Shown here: positions 41,458 to 50,518 of the stretch, one piece after another
Position numbering within the stretch: the stretch's first letter is position 1
Layout of the letters: each line of letters starts with the position of its first letter
NCBI GenBank assembly: GCA_963707965.1
Contig: CAVPRR010000007.1
Location: 620,001 to 684,000 of the forward strand
Source of the DNA: VRUE01 sp963707965
Lineage (GTDB): Bacteria; Actinomycetota; Thermoleophilia; Solirubrobacterales; 70-9
Direction: 5' to 3'
Length of the DNA: 64,000 nt
Position numbers and translations under genes: made by a program
Notes under the pieces: generated by a model
The model's input: only the letters and a program-made list of their open reading frames with translations
Databases searched by the model: none
What the model was told of the DNA's origin: nothing

Positions 41458-43931
41458 GGCACGCAGGGGTTTCTCGGCATCCGGCGGTGCGGCCCAAATG
41501 ACGGCGGCGCGGCGGCCACCGAAGCGCCCCACCCGCGGTTGGCGCGCGGGCCGAGCACAAAGCCCAGATGGGCGCCACGGGCCAGCGCGCAGTACGTCGT
41601 CCACGGCCTGGCGTAGGGACGGCCGTTGAGGCGAAGGCTCTGGATGTACGGAGCGCGAGCCGGGCTGAGCGCCACCCTGCGCAACCTGCTGCCCCCCCTT
41701 CCCCTGCCGCGCTTCGATCTCACGAACCTGTAGGCGCGAGCCGCGATCACGGCGCGGCGTCCGTGGGGAAGGCGGATCTCCGCGCGCCGGAACAGCGGGC
41801 TTCCGATCGCCAACACCCCGACGCCCGGGACCTCGGGGTAGAGGCCGAGCGCCCCGAACACGTACCACGCGGACAGCGTGCCGAGGTCGTCGTTGCCCGG
41901 GTAGCCGTCGGGCGCCGGTGCGTAGAGGCCGAGCAGGGCGCGGCGGACCACCGCCTGGGTGCGGTACGGACGTCGCGCCCAGTCATACATCCAGGGCACG
42001 TGGAGGTTCGGCTCGTTGCCGAGCAGAGCATGGTCGGTGTGTGTTCCTCCCACACTCCCGTTCAGCTCGCGCAGGAAGTGGTCGAGCCTGGCCGCTGCCC
42101 GGCTCGGGCCCCCCATGGCACGGAACAGGCCCAAGGGATCCTGGGGCACCATCCATGTGTACTGGTAGGAGTTGCCCTCGACGAAACCGCCGCCCTGGAG
42201 GTTGTCGTACGGGCTGGGAAAGCCGCCGTTCGAGTAGCGCGGCTCGATCAGGCCGCTGGCGGGGTTGTAGAGCCGGCGCCAGGTGGCGGAGCGGCCCATG
42301 AAGGCCCGGTAGGTCGGGAGGTTACGGCGGGCGCGCGCCGCGAACTGGGCGATCGCGAAGTCGTCCACGTTGTACTCGAGCGAGGTCGCCGCCGATCCCC
42401 AGACGTCTTCGGGATCGCCGTAGATCGAGTTGGCGTTGCGGATGTTGGTGTCGGCGTCGAAGGGCACGTAGCCGAGGGCCTGGTAGGCGTCGAGCCCCTG
42501 CCGCTCCAGGTATTCCCCGTTGGCGCTCTGGCACCGGGCCGTCGCCCCCCTGGTCATCGCCGCCAGCGCGGCGCGGGAATCGAATGCGCGGGCGCCGAAG
42601 GCGAACGCCGAGGCGATGATCGGATCGGCGGAGTCTCCGACCATCGTCATGCTCTGGCCGTTCGCGTAGGACCAGCGCGGCAGGCAGCCGCTCTGCGCCG
42701 CATCGGCAAGCAGCGACCGGACCATCTCGCTCGCTCGCCTCGGGACGAGGATCGAGAGCAGCTGGATCTGGCTGCGGTAGATGTCCCAGCCGGAGAAGTC
42801 GGCGTACTGGACGCGGCCGCGGGCCCGGTGGACCAGGCCGTCCATGCCGGGATAGGCGCCGCCCACGTCGCTGAACGTACGGGGCGCCAGGAAGGCGTGG
42901 TAGAGCGCCGTGTAGAAGGTGTCGAGCTGGCGAGGTGGGCCGCCGCTGACGCGGATCCGGCCCAGCGAGCGGTTCCAACTGCGCTCGGCGCGGGCCGCAA
43001 CCGCGCCGAAGCCGGCGCCGCGGCTTTCGGCGGCGAGGTTGGCGCGGGCGTTCTCGACGCTGACGAAGGAGACGCCGACACGAGCCACAACGACCCGGCG
43101 CCTGCGCGTGTCGAAGGTCGCGTAGGCGCCCGCCGCGGCGCTCCTCGCCGGGTTGGCGGGCGGTGCCTGGCTGTCGCTTGCCTGCCGCGAGCTCGCTTCC
43201 AGCGACCCGCGCGTCCAGGTGCCGTATGCCGCGAACGGCCGGTTGAAAACGGCGGCGAAATAAACCCTGTAGCGGGGGCGCTGTCCGCAGAAGAGCCCGC
43301 TGGAGGCGGTGCCGTCGATCTCCCGCGCCCGGGGCCTGACCTCGACGGCCGCGAGGTCGTCCGGCTGCGCGCTGCCGCCGGCGTCGATCAGGATGCTGGA
43401 ATGGGGACTCGGAGGGAATTTGAAGCGCGCCATCCCGGTGCGGGTCGTCGCGGTCAGCGCAACGTCGACGCCGGCGCCGCGCGCCGGGTTGAGCCGCACC
43501 GAGTAGTAGCCGGGCCGGGCCCGCTCATTGGCGTGTGAGAAGCCGGGCTGGAACTCGCTGCCGGGCGAGGATTCCGATCCCGCCGGGGAGGAGCGCAGCG
43601 GCTCGGTGGTCGGCAGGAAGGGGAAGTCGCCATAGAGCTCGCAGCCCGCGCCGCTCAGGTGGGTGAGGCTGAACCCCTTGAGATGGCGGTCCCGGTAGTC
43701 GTAGCCGCCGGCGCCGTTGCGGTCGCCGGGGGTCGTGTCGGGACTCCATTGCACCATCCCGAAGGGAACCGCCGCGCCGGGAAAGTTGTGACCGCCGCCG
43801 AACGTCCCGGGGCCCGGGCGGGTGCCGGCGAAGGGATCGACGTGCGCGGCAGGGCCACTCGCCAAGGCGCTCGGGCCCGGGAGGAAAACGGCCAGAACCG
43901 CCGCCACGGTCGTGCTCACGGCTCGTCGCAT
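41454..43931 (-). CDS. Secreted GH92-family glycosidase (alpha-mannosidase-like)
   Basis: An 825-residue protein with a signal peptide (TTVAAVLAVFLPGPSALAS). Typical GH92 stretches appear throughout: VDPFAGTRPGPGTFGGGHNF and PGAAVPFGMVQWSPDT near the start, HLSGAGCELYGDFPFLP, EGNSYQYTWMVPQD, NEPNLHVPWMYDW and GNDDLGTLSAWYVFGALGLYP in the catalytic half. GH92 enzymes are calcium-dependent exo-alpha-mannosidases. Specificity is not readable here. It heads a three-gene coupled operon with a GT-C glycosyltransferase and a GtrA protein. The last 90 residues are basic and non-conserved. Confidence 0.9.
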   Translation of the reverse strand: MRRAVSTTVAAVLAVFLPGPSALASGPAAHVDPFAGTRPGPGTFGGGHNFPGAAVPFGMVQWSPDTTPGDRNGAGGYDYRDRHLKGFSLTHLSGAGCELYGDFPFLPTTEPLRSSPAGSESSPGSEFQPGFSHANERARPGYYSVRLNPARGAGVDVALTATTRTGMARFKFPPSPHSSILIDAGGSAQPDDLAAVEVRPRAREIDGTASSGLFCGQRPRYRVYFAAVFNRPFAAYGTWTRGSLEASSRQASDSQAPPANPARSAAAGAYATFDTRRRRVVVARVGVSFVSVENARANLAAESRGAGFGAVAARAERSWNRSLGRIRVSGGPPRQLDTFYTALYHAFLAPRTFSDVGGAYPGMDGLVHRARGRVQYADFSGWDIYRSQIQLLSILVPRRASEMVRSLLADAAQSGCLPRWSYANGQSMTMVGDSADPIIASAFAFGARAFDSRAALAAMTRGATARCQSANGEYLERQGLDAYQALGYVPFDADTNIRNANSIYGDPEDVWGSAATSLEYNVDDFAIAQFAARARRNLPTYRAFMGRSATWRRLYNPASGLIEPRYSNGGFPSPYDNLQGGGFVEGNSYQYTWMVPQDPLGLFRAMGGPSRAAARLDHFLRELNGSVGGTHTDHALLGNEPNLHVPWMYDWARRPYRTQAVVRRALLGLYAPAPDGYPGNDDLGTLSAWYVFGALGLYPEVPGVGVLAIGSPLFRRAEIRLPHGRRAVIAARAYRFVRSKRGRGRGGSRLRRVALSPARAPYIQSLRLNGRPYARPWTTYCALARGAHLGFVLGPRANRGWGASVAAAPPSFGPHRRMPRNPCVP

Positions 43932-43992
43932 CTGGGCTGAACGTTAGGGCTCGCAGGCCTGGGCGTCAGGGCCCGTAGTCTTCCGGGCTCAC

Positions 43993-44619
43993 ATGCGGGG
44001 CCGAATCGCCATCTCCGCCGCGGCCGCCGCGGCCGCCGCCGCCGCGCTCGTGCTGATGCTCGTCGATGGGACGGGTGATGGCGGAACCGCCGCGCGGGCC
44101 ATCCCGGGCGAGCCGAGCGTCGAGATCGTCTCCCCCCGCAACGGCGCCCGCCAGGCGGCCCACGCGGTCGTCGTCAAGGTCAAGCTTCACAACTTCCGCC
44201 TCGCGCCGCGCCGCTTCGGCGGCGAACCGCAGCTCGGCGAGGGCCACCTTCGCTTCGGCCTCAACCGTGTCCCCGACTGCGTCGACCCGGTGAAACTGCA
44301 GCGGGCCGAAGACAGTCCGATCGGCAAAGGGCGCCTGATCGGCGCCTCCTACGACTTCCCCCGCTATGCCGGCCCCAACGGCGTGCTCGCCGAACGGATC
44401 GGCTCCGTCGGCAGCTACTCGCCCGGGACGCGGCCGGAGATCTATTACCACGAACTGCCGGCGGGCTTCTACCGGCTGGTGATCACCCTCGCCCGCAACG
44501 ACGGCTCGCCCACCCCCTTCCACGCGGTCACCAACTTCCAGATCCTCCCCCGGCCCGGCCACGGCCCCAAGTGCAGCGGCGGCAAGGTCTCCAGCGCCGA
44601 GGCCGCCGCCTTCAAGTAG
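43993..44619 (+). CDS. Exported protein of unknown function
   Basis: A 208-residue protein whose first 25 residues form an alanine-rich signal or anchor (a long alanine run followed by LVLMLVDG). The mature part starts PSVEIVSPRNGARQAAHAVV and looks like a single beta-sandwich domain of the kind found in extracellular sugar- or metal-related proteins (VKVKLHNFRLAPR, PEIYYHELPAGFYRLVITLA). It has two cysteines (VPDCVDP and KCSGG). It is divergent from the GH92 operon and upstream of the ABC exporter pair, with a 186-bp gap. Confidence 0.65.
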   Translation: MRGRIAISAAAAAAAAAALVLMLVDGTGDGGTAARAIPGEPSVEIVSPRNGARQAAHAVVVKVKLHNFRLAPRRFGGEPQLGEGHLRFGLNRVPDCVDPVKLQRAEDSPIGKGRLIGASYDFPRYAGPNGVLAERIGSVGSYSPGTRPEIYYHELPAGFYRLVITLARNDGSPTPFHAVTNFQILPRPGHGPKCSGGKVSSAEAAAFK

Positions 44620-44805
44620 CCGCCGCTCCACCGCCCATCCGGCGACGCCGCGGCGAGTCCTGGCGGCGCGTGCTGATGACCGACCACACCCTCGACGCCG
44701 GTCCGGGTTCTTCGCGACCTGAGCGGCTCTGGCCCGCGCCGCCGGCCAGCGTCCCGTGGGTGGGCCCAGCCGAGGCCCGTTACTTCACTTTCTATAGTTG
44801 GGGGG

Positions 44806-46575
44806 ATGCGGACCTACCGCCGCCTGATGGGCTTCCTGCGCCCCTACCGCCGCCAGCTCTGGGGCTCCCTGGTCTTCGCCTGGGCGGCGATGGGCATGAC
44901 CGTGCTGATCCCGTGGCTGATCGGCCGGGCGGTCAACGCGATCCAGACGGGCACCAAGCCCGACCTTCTGCCGCTCGCACTGGCGATCGTCGGGGCGGGG
45001 ATCCTTCGCCTCGGCCTGACCGCGGTCCGGCGCATCGTCGCCGGCAGGGTCTCCCTGGCGGTGGAGTTCGACCTGCGCCAGCGCTTCTACGCACACCTGC
45101 AGCGACTCGAGCTGGGCTTCTTCGACACCCAGCAGACGGGCCAGCTGATGTCGCGCGCCACGGTCGACCTGCAGTCGATTCGCTTCTTCCTCGGGTACGG
45201 GCTGGTGTTCATCACGCAGAACCTGCTGACGATCGCCCTGGCAAGCGTCGTCATGTTCGCGATCAAGCCGTGGCTGGCGCTGATCGCCCTGGCCCCGGCG
45301 CCGCTCGTCGTATACACCGCCTCCCGCTACAACCGAGTCTCCCGCCCCGCCCTGCAGGAGGTGCAGCAGCGGATCGCCGAGCTGACCGCGGAGGCCGAGG
45401 AGAACGTCTCGGGGATCCGCATCGTCAAGGCCTTTGCCCGCGAAGAGCACCAGCTGCGCCGCTTCCGGCGCGCCGTCGCCCGCGTCTTCGACCAGAGCAT
45501 CTACTCCACCAAGCTGAGGGCCTTCTTCTCACCGCTGCTCGGGCTGCTTCCCCAGCTGGGAATCGCGCTGGTGCTGCTGATCGGCGGCCGCCAGGTGATC
45601 GCTCACAACCTCAGCCTCGGTGACTTCACCGCCTTCTACACCTACCTCGTGATGCTGGCGGCGCCGATGCGGATGCTGGGCATTGCGATGGGGATGGCGC
45701 AGCGCGCCATCGCCTCGGGCAACCGCCTCTTCGAGATCCTCGATCGCGAGCCGCGCATCGAGAGCCCGCCCGGCGCGCCGCCCCTTCCCGCCGGCGGGGG
45801 CCACGTGCAGATGCGCGGCGTGACGCTGCGCTACGACGGCACCACCCCGGCGCTGGCCGGCCTCGACCTCGAGGTCCAGGCGGGACGAACCGTTGCCCTG
45901 GTCGGCCCGTCCGGCTCGGGCAAGACCAGCCTGGTGGCGCTGATCGCCCGCCTCTATGACCCGAGCGAGGGAACGATGCTCCTCGACGGCGCCGACGTGC
46001 GCTCGGTCGACCTGACCTCCCTTCGCTCCGAGGTCGCCTTCGTCGGCGACGACAGCTTCCTGTTCAGCACGACGGTCGCCGACAACATCGCCTACGCGCG
46101 CCCGGACGCGAGCCGCGAGGAGATCGAGGCCGCGGCGCGGCGTGCTCAGGCCGACGAGTTCATCCGCGATCTGCCGGGCGGCTATGAGGCCGTGGTCGGC
46201 GAGCGCGGCCTCACCCTGTCGGGCGGCCAGCGGCAGCGCGTTGCGATCGCCCGGGCGCTGCTCGCCGATCCCCGCGTCCTGATCCTCGACGACGCGACCT
46301 CCTCCGTCGACGCCCGGACCGAGGCCGCGATCAAGTCCGGCCTGCGCGAGGCGATGGCCGGCCGCACCACGTTCATCATCGCCCACCGCCTCTCCACCGT
46401 CTCGCTGGCCGACGAGGTCGTGGTGATGGACGGTGGCCGGATCGTCGATCGCGGCACCCACGAGGAGCTGCTGGAGACCTGCGGCTTCTACCGCGAGATC
46501 GCCGAGCACGGCCTCGCGGACACCGTCTTCCTGCAGCGCGACCTCGAGAAGAGAGAGGAGATGGCAAAGCTGTGA
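44806..46575 (+). CDS. ABC exporter half-transporter 1 (membrane and ATPase fused)
   Basis: A 589-residue type I exporter. Six membrane helices lie in the first 310 residues (LVFAWAAMGMTVLIPWLIG, VFITQNLLTIALASVVMFAI). The nucleotide-binding domain follows, with Walker A GPSGSGKTS, signature LSGGQRQRVAIARAL and Walker B VLILDDATSSVD. The Walker B motif reads D-D where most ABC proteins have D-E, suggesting a degenerate catalytic site as in heterodimeric exporters. A TATAGT sequence lies just upstream of the start. The next gene overlaps by four bases (GTGA). Confidence 0.92.
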   Translation: MRTYRRLMGFLRPYRRQLWGSLVFAWAAMGMTVLIPWLIGRAVNAIQTGTKPDLLPLALAIVGAGILRLGLTAVRRIVAGRVSLAVEFDLRQRFYAHLQRLELGFFDTQQTGQLMSRATVDLQSIRFFLGYGLVFITQNLLTIALASVVMFAIKPWLALIALAPAPLVVYTASRYNRVSRPALQEVQQRIAELTAEAEENVSGIRIVKAFAREEHQLRRFRRAVARVFDQSIYSTKLRAFFSPLLGLLPQLGIALVLLIGGRQVIAHNLSLGDFTAFYTYLVMLAAPMRMLGIAMGMAQRAIASGNRLFEILDREPRIESPPGAPPLPAGGGHVQMRGVTLRYDGTTPALAGLDLEVQAGRTVALVGPSGSGKTSLVALIARLYDPSEGTMLLDGADVRSVDLTSLRSEVAFVGDDSFLFSTTVADNIAYARPDASREEIEAAARRAQADEFIRDLPGGYEAVVGERGLTLSGGQRQRVAIARALLADPRVLILDDATSSVDARTEAAIKSGLREAMAGRTTFIIAHRLSTVSLADEVVVMDGGRIVDRGTHEELLETCGFYREIAEHGLADTVFLQRDLEKREEMAKL

Positions 46576-48422
46576 GCCGCCCGGGAGCAATCGTTCGGCC
46601 CATGAGCCGGCTACGAGACGCCCATCGCTTCCTGGTCTCGCTCTGGGGAGTGCTTCGTGGCCGTGACCAGCGCGCCCGCAAGGTTCGCTGGATGCTCGGC
46701 CTGCTGCGGCCCTACCGCGGCCGCGTGGCGGTGATGCTCGTCGCCGTGCTGGTGGTGACCGCCGCCGGCCTCGCCCCTCCGTACCTGGCCGGGAAGGCCG
46801 TCGACAGCGGCATCCTCGCCGGCGACGTGGGCGCGCTCGACCTGATCGTCGCCGCCTTCGTGGCCGTCGCGGTCCTCTACGCGGCCGCGAGCTACGTGCA
46901 GACCTACCTGGTCGGCTGGGTGGGCACCCGTGCCCTGCAGGACCTGCGCGAGCGGGTCTTCGCCCACCTGCAGGCGATGTCGATCGGCTTCTTCACGCGG
47001 CGCAGCCCCGGAGTGCTGATCAGCCGCATGACGAACGACATCGAGGCGCTCAACCAGCTCGTCACCGACGGTGTCGTGACGATGCTCTCCAGCACGCTGA
47101 CGCTGGTCGGCGTCGTCGTCATCCTGCTCTTGCTCGACGTCCAGCTCGCCCTGGTCACGTTCCTCACCTTCCCGCTGCTCGCCGCGGCCAGCATCGCCTT
47201 CCGGATCATCTCCCACGGCGCCTACCGCGCCACCCGGGAGCGCATCGCAGCTGTCACCGCCTACCTGCAGGAGACCCTGAGCGGGGTTCGCGTCGTTCGC
47301 AGCTTCGGCCAGGAGCCCCGCCACAGGGCGGCGATGACCGAGCTCAACGAGGCCAACCGCGAGGCGAATATGAAAACCGTCTACCTCAACGCCTCCTACT
47401 TCCCGGCCGTCGAGCTCCTCTCCGCGGTGGGCATGGCGGCGATCATCCTCTACGGCGGCACGCAGGCGATCGACGAAGCGATCAAGGTCGGCGTCCTCAT
47501 CGCCTTCATCGGCTACCTGCAGGTCTTCTTCCAGCCGATCCAGGAACTCTCCCAGCTCTACACGACCTACCAGCAGGGAATGGCGGCGATGGACAAGATC
47601 TTCGACCTGCTCGACACCAAGCCCGACATGGTCGATGCGCCGGACGCGGCCGACCCCGGCACGCTGCGCGGGGAGATCGAGATGGACGGCGTCTGGTTCT
47701 CCTACTCGGACGAGGGGCCGCCGCCGCAGGACTCCTGGGCGCTGCGGGAGATCGACCTGCACGTCCCGCCCGGCCAGACGCTGGCCCTGGTCGGGGCGAC
47801 CGGGGCGGGCAAGTCAACCCTGGCGAAGCTGGTTGCGCGCTTCTATGACCCGCAGCGCGGCCACGTGCTGGTTGATGGACACGACCTGCGCGGGCTGCAG
47901 CAGCGAGCCCTGCGGCGCCAGCTGGGGATCGTCCCCCAGGAGGGCTTTCTCTTCTCCGGCAGCGTGCGCGAGAACATCGCCTTCGGGCGACCCGACGCGA
48001 CGCTGGAGGAGATCGAGGCCGCGGCGACGGCGGTCGGAGCAACCGATTTCATCGCCGCGCTGCCCGAGGGAATCGAGACCCAGGTCGGCGAGCGCGGCGT
48101 CCAGCTCTCCGCTGGCCAGCGCCAGCTCGTTGCCTTTGCGCGAGCGCTGCTGGCGGAGCCGCGCATCCTCATCCTCGACGAGGCTACTTCGAACGTCGAC
48201 GTGCGAACCGAGAAGACGATCGAGCGCGGCCTGGAGCGCCTGCTGGCTGGGCGGACGGCGATCGTCATCGCCCACCGGCTCTCGACGATCCGCCGCGCCG
48301 GCAAGATCGTCGTCCTCGAGGGCGGCCGTATCGCCGAGACCGGCACCCACGACGACCTGATCGACCTCGGCGGTCCCTACTCCCGCCTCTACGGCGCCTG
48401 GCAGCAGTCCTCGGCCGCGTAG
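46572..48422 (+). CDS. ABC exporter half-transporter 2 (membrane and ATPase fused)
   Basis: A 616-residue partner of the preceding gene, starting at GTG 46572, which overlaps that gene's stop. Six membrane helices are followed by an ATPase domain with Walker A GATGAGKST, signature QLSAGQRQLVAFARALL and Walker B ILILDEATSNVD. This subunit has the canonical Glu after Walker B, while its partner has Asp. The pair therefore probably forms one consensus and one degenerate ATP site, as in known heterodimeric multidrug or lipid exporters. The substrate is not known. A cluster of hairpin repeats follows. Confidence 0.92.
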   Translation: MSRPGAIVRPMSRLRDAHRFLVSLWGVLRGRDQRARKVRWMLGLLRPYRGRVAVMLVAVLVVTAAGLAPPYLAGKAVDSGILAGDVGALDLIVAAFVAVAVLYAAASYVQTYLVGWVGTRALQDLRERVFAHLQAMSIGFFTRRSPGVLISRMTNDIEALNQLVTDGVVTMLSSTLTLVGVVVILLLLDVQLALVTFLTFPLLAAASIAFRIISHGAYRATRERIAAVTAYLQETLSGVRVVRSFGQEPRHRAAMTELNEANREANMKTVYLNASYFPAVELLSAVGMAAIILYGGTQAIDEAIKVGVLIAFIGYLQVFFQPIQELSQLYTTYQQGMAAMDKIFDLLDTKPDMVDAPDAADPGTLRGEIEMDGVWFSYSDEGPPPQDSWALREIDLHVPPGQTLALVGATGAGKSTLAKLVARFYDPQRGHVLVDGHDLRGLQQRALRRQLGIVPQEGFLFSGSVRENIAFGRPDATLEEIEAAATAVGATDFIAALPEGIETQVGERGVQLSAGQRQLVAFARALLAEPRILILDEATSNVDVRTEKTIERGLERLLAGRTAIVIAHRLSTIRRAGKIVVLEGGRIAETGTHDDLIDLGGPYSRLYGAWQQSSAA

Positions 48423-48451
48423 ACCGTCGACTCCGGCCATCTCCCCTTTGC

Positions 48452-48620
48452 CGACGGGACTGAGATGCACCTATACGGTGCGAAATCGTCCCGTCGGCGG
48501 ACCCGCCAATCGACGGGACTGAGATGCACCTATACGGTGCGAAATCGTCCCGTCGGCGGGACCCGCCAATCGACGGGACTGAGATGCACCTATACGGTGC
48601 GAAATCGTCCCGTCGGCGGA
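48452..48620. repeat. Three tandem 59-60-bp hairpin repeats (cluster 1)
   Basis: Units start at 48452, 48511 and 48571. Each has an outer stem CGACGGGAC with GTCCCGTCG and an inner stem GCACC-TATAC-GGTGC. The cluster sits exactly between a plus-strand gene ending at 48422 and a minus-strand gene ending at 48626. A bidirectional terminator or a transcript-end processing site would fit. The same family appears at 50.6 and 59.2 kb. Confidence 0.88.
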
Positions 48621-48625
48621 ATTTG

Positions 48626-49321
48626 CTATCCGGGGCCGATACCGCCCGAGCTGGAGCCGCCGCCGGAGCTTTCCGTGCCGCCGCCGCCACCCGCTGCAGC
48701 CCCGCCGCCTTCTTCGCCGGACCCGGCGCCGCCCGTTTCAGGTGCCGCTTCGCCTTCTTCCGGTGCGGCTTCTTCTTCACCGGCTTCAGAGGATTCTTCG
48801 GACGCTTCTTCCGAGGAGGAGGCGACCGATGGGGCGCTCGGCGCCTCCCCGCAGGACTTGAACCCATAGGCCTGCGCCGCCGCCTGGAAGGACGCGAGCG
48901 CCGAGGAGGCCGCGGATTCCGCTGACGCAACCGCGCCTTCTTCGCCGCGCTCGGCGGCCAGCCTGACGTCGGCTTCAGCCTGCGCGAGTTCTTCGCCGGC
49001 GGCGATGACGTCCGCATAGCCAGCGGTGTCGTCGGGAGTCCCGAGCCCCTTCAGCCGGTCGACCATGCCCCGGTAGAGATCCGCCCTCTGGGCGATCTGG
49101 CTGCTGACATCGCCGCTGGTCGACGACACCGTCCCGACCGCCGCATTGACCTCCGCGCAGATCGCATCGCCCTGGGCGATCAGCTCTTCCTTGCTGAGAG
49201 TCGGGGGCGCTTCGGTCGTCGTTACGACGGGTGTGGAGGCGCTCGACCCACCGCCACCGCAGCCCGCGATCACAAGAGCAACAAGCGACAACGCAGCAAG
49301 CACGCATTTGTGTTTCCCCAT
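48626..49321 (-). CDS. Putative lipoprotein with acidic low-complexity C-terminus
   Basis: A 231-residue protein with a lipobox (LVALVIAGC, Cys at about residue 21), so it is probably lipid-anchored outside the membrane. A helical domain at residues 40-150 (LSKEELIAQGDAICAEVNAA, YADVIAAGEELAQAEADVRL) has two cysteines (ICAEV and SCGEA). The last 70 residues are a Glu/Ser/Gly-rich disordered tail ending GGSSSGGIGPG. Such helical lipoproteins are common in actinobacteria and their function is unknown. The gene converges on the ABC exporter operon across the hairpin cluster. Confidence 0.8.
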   Translation of the reverse strand: MGKHKCVLAALSLVALVIAGCGGGGSSASTPVVTTTEAPPTLSKEELIAQGDAICAEVNAAVGTVSSTSGDVSSQIAQRADLYRGMVDRLKGLGTPDDTAGYADVIAAGEELAQAEADVRLAAERGEEGAVASAESAASSALASFQAAAQAYGFKSCGEAPSAPSVASSSEEASEESSEAGEEEAAPEEGEAAPETGGAGSGEEGGGAAAGGGGGTESSGGGSSSGGIGPG

Positions 49322-49432
49322 GCGACGGCGAAGGTAGCAGAGCCGCTAGACGCCTGGAGCCGGCTGCCGCAGGCCGTGCGCCCGGTGCAGAAATTCGGCG
49401 CCAGCCATCGAACTGGTCACCGCCTCGCGAAG

Positions 49433-49503
49433 CTGCGGCCCAGGGATTCGAACCCCGACTACCTCGTCCAGAGCGAGGCGTGCTGCCTTTACACCAGGCC
49501 GCA
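49433..49503 (-). tRNA. tRNA-Gln (anticodon CTG)
   Basis: Read on the minus strand, the acceptor stem TGCGGCC pairs with GGCCGCA and the discriminator is G. The U1-A72 pair with G73 is typical of tRNA-Gln. The anticodon arm CCTCG-CTCTGGA-CGAGG gives anticodon CTG (codon CAG). The T-arm contains GGTTCGAATC. The length is 71 nt and CCA is not encoded. Confidence 0.93.
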
Positions 49504-49568
49504 AGACAGAGAGTCGGAGGATACCCGTCAGGCGAGCCGCGGCGGCTCGCTCGGAGTGCCGTCGCAGC

Positions 49569-49667
49569 CCGTCAGAACTGTGCGGCGGGCGCGATCGCGA
49601 GCCGTCAGAACTGTGCGGCGGGCGCTGACGCGACCCGTCAGAACTGTGCGGCGTGAGCGGTCGCGGT
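49569..49667. repeat. Three 33-bp tandem repeats carrying a gene's 3' end
   Basis: The sequence CCGTCAGAACTGTGCGGC recurs at 49569, 49602 and 49635. On the minus strand each unit reads GCCGCACAGTTCTGACGG, which is the last codons and stop of the small gene at 49638-49778. The repeats lie between that gene and tRNA-Gln. They appear to be tandem copies of the gene's stop region. Confidence 0.85.
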
Positions 49668-49778
49668 GGCAAGCACCGCGATGGCCACCGTCATCACCAG
49701 CAGACATAGGGCTACCGCGGCCGTTCTCTCAACCGGCCCGGCCGCTTTCTCAGCTGACCCGCTGCGTCGACGTGACAT
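49638..49778 (-). CDS. 46-residue single-pass membrane protein
   Basis: ATG 49778 is preceded by AAGGAGAGCCAG, a strong ribosome-binding site at good spacing. The short protein has a basic, charged N-terminus (MSRRRSGSAEK) and one hydrophobic helix (VALCLLVMTVAIAVLATATA). It stops after HAAQF. Charge distribution suggests the N-terminus stays inside. No family is recognised. The stop region is repeated three times downstream. It is too short for usual ORF cut-offs, but the initiation signal and membrane helix argue that it is real. Confidence 0.6.
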   Translation of the reverse strand: MSRRRSGSAEKAAGPVERTAAVALCLLVMTVAIAVLATATAHAAQF

Positions 49779-49793
49779 CTGGCTCTCCTTGAT

Positions 49794-50272
49794 CTACATG
49801 CCCGATACCAGGCTGTTCGGGCCTCTCGCCCACCAAGACGGGCGACTCGCAAACCTCGACACCCCCCAGCCACGCCAGCTCACAACGTGACCCGCTGCCT
49901 GCCAACCAGCAGGTAGCCCACCCACCCTTTTTATGTGCCCGCTGCCCCGCACCCACCTGGCGGGGTCGGACGACTTGAGGTGTCGTGTCTCTTTGAAGGC
50001 TCTGATGCAATTCCATAACCCGAACCCTGGTGCGCCTCCACAGCCCAGCGGCGGGCGCTCAGGGGTCACTGCGGGCGGGGCTCCCACCCGTCCGACGAAT
50101 CGGTTCCCAAACTTGCGGCAACGTTGAGTCACCGCAACCCATCGCCTCGCCCGCGGTCCATCGGGCGTCGGCGACGCGCGCGACCGCGCTGGCCGCCTGA
50201 GCTGATCTGGGATGCGCAAAGCCATTGCACCTCCCTAAGCGACCGCCGCGAAAAGTTCGCCCCCCACCCCAG
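49794..50272. other. Intergenic stretch, no gene seen
   Basis: Frames on both strands are proline- and arginine-rich with no family signal or good start. I see no tRNA-like or clear promoter element. The segment separates the small membrane protein from the small cysteine-rich protein. Confidence 0.5.
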
Positions 50273-50461
50273 CTACTCGCCATCGCTCTCCCCGCCAAGG
50301 GCCCGGCCGCCCCGCCGCTCATCTCTCAATTGACGGGTGGCCTTCTCGAACAGCCACGGCGCATACCGCCGTACCTGGTCTTCGCAGCAGTGCCGGCAGC
50401 AACACTCGGGAATCATCAGCCCCGTGTGCGTGCAACGCACCGGATCCGCCGGCCGCGCCAT
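50273..50461 (-). CDS. Small cysteine-rich protein (62 aa)
   Basis: The minus-strand frame from ATG 50461 has a dense cysteine cluster: RCTHTGLMIPECCCRHCCED, then QVRRYAPWLFEKATRQL. Six cysteines and two histidines within the first 25 residues suggest a metal-binding knuckle. The C-terminus is basic. A weak GGGGGT lies before the ATG. An upstream GTG (VEGRSGLVRR) is another possible start. Upstream the frame runs into hairpin repeats that also translate openly, so chance cannot be excluded. No family is recognised. Confidence 0.45.
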   Translation of the reverse strand: MARPADPVRCTHTGLMIPECCCRHCCEDQVRRYAPWLFEKATRQLRDERRGGRALGGESDGE

Positions 50462-50518
50462 ACCCCCAAGACGCCGCACCAGCCCACTCCGACCCTCCAC
50501 AACGAGAGCAGTTTGCGC

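Noticed and set aside
48452..48620. CRISPR array from regularly spaced repeats
   Set aside because: The repeats are contiguous 59-60-bp tandem units without unique spacers, and no cas genes are present. The same holds for the 50.6- and 59.2-kb clusters.
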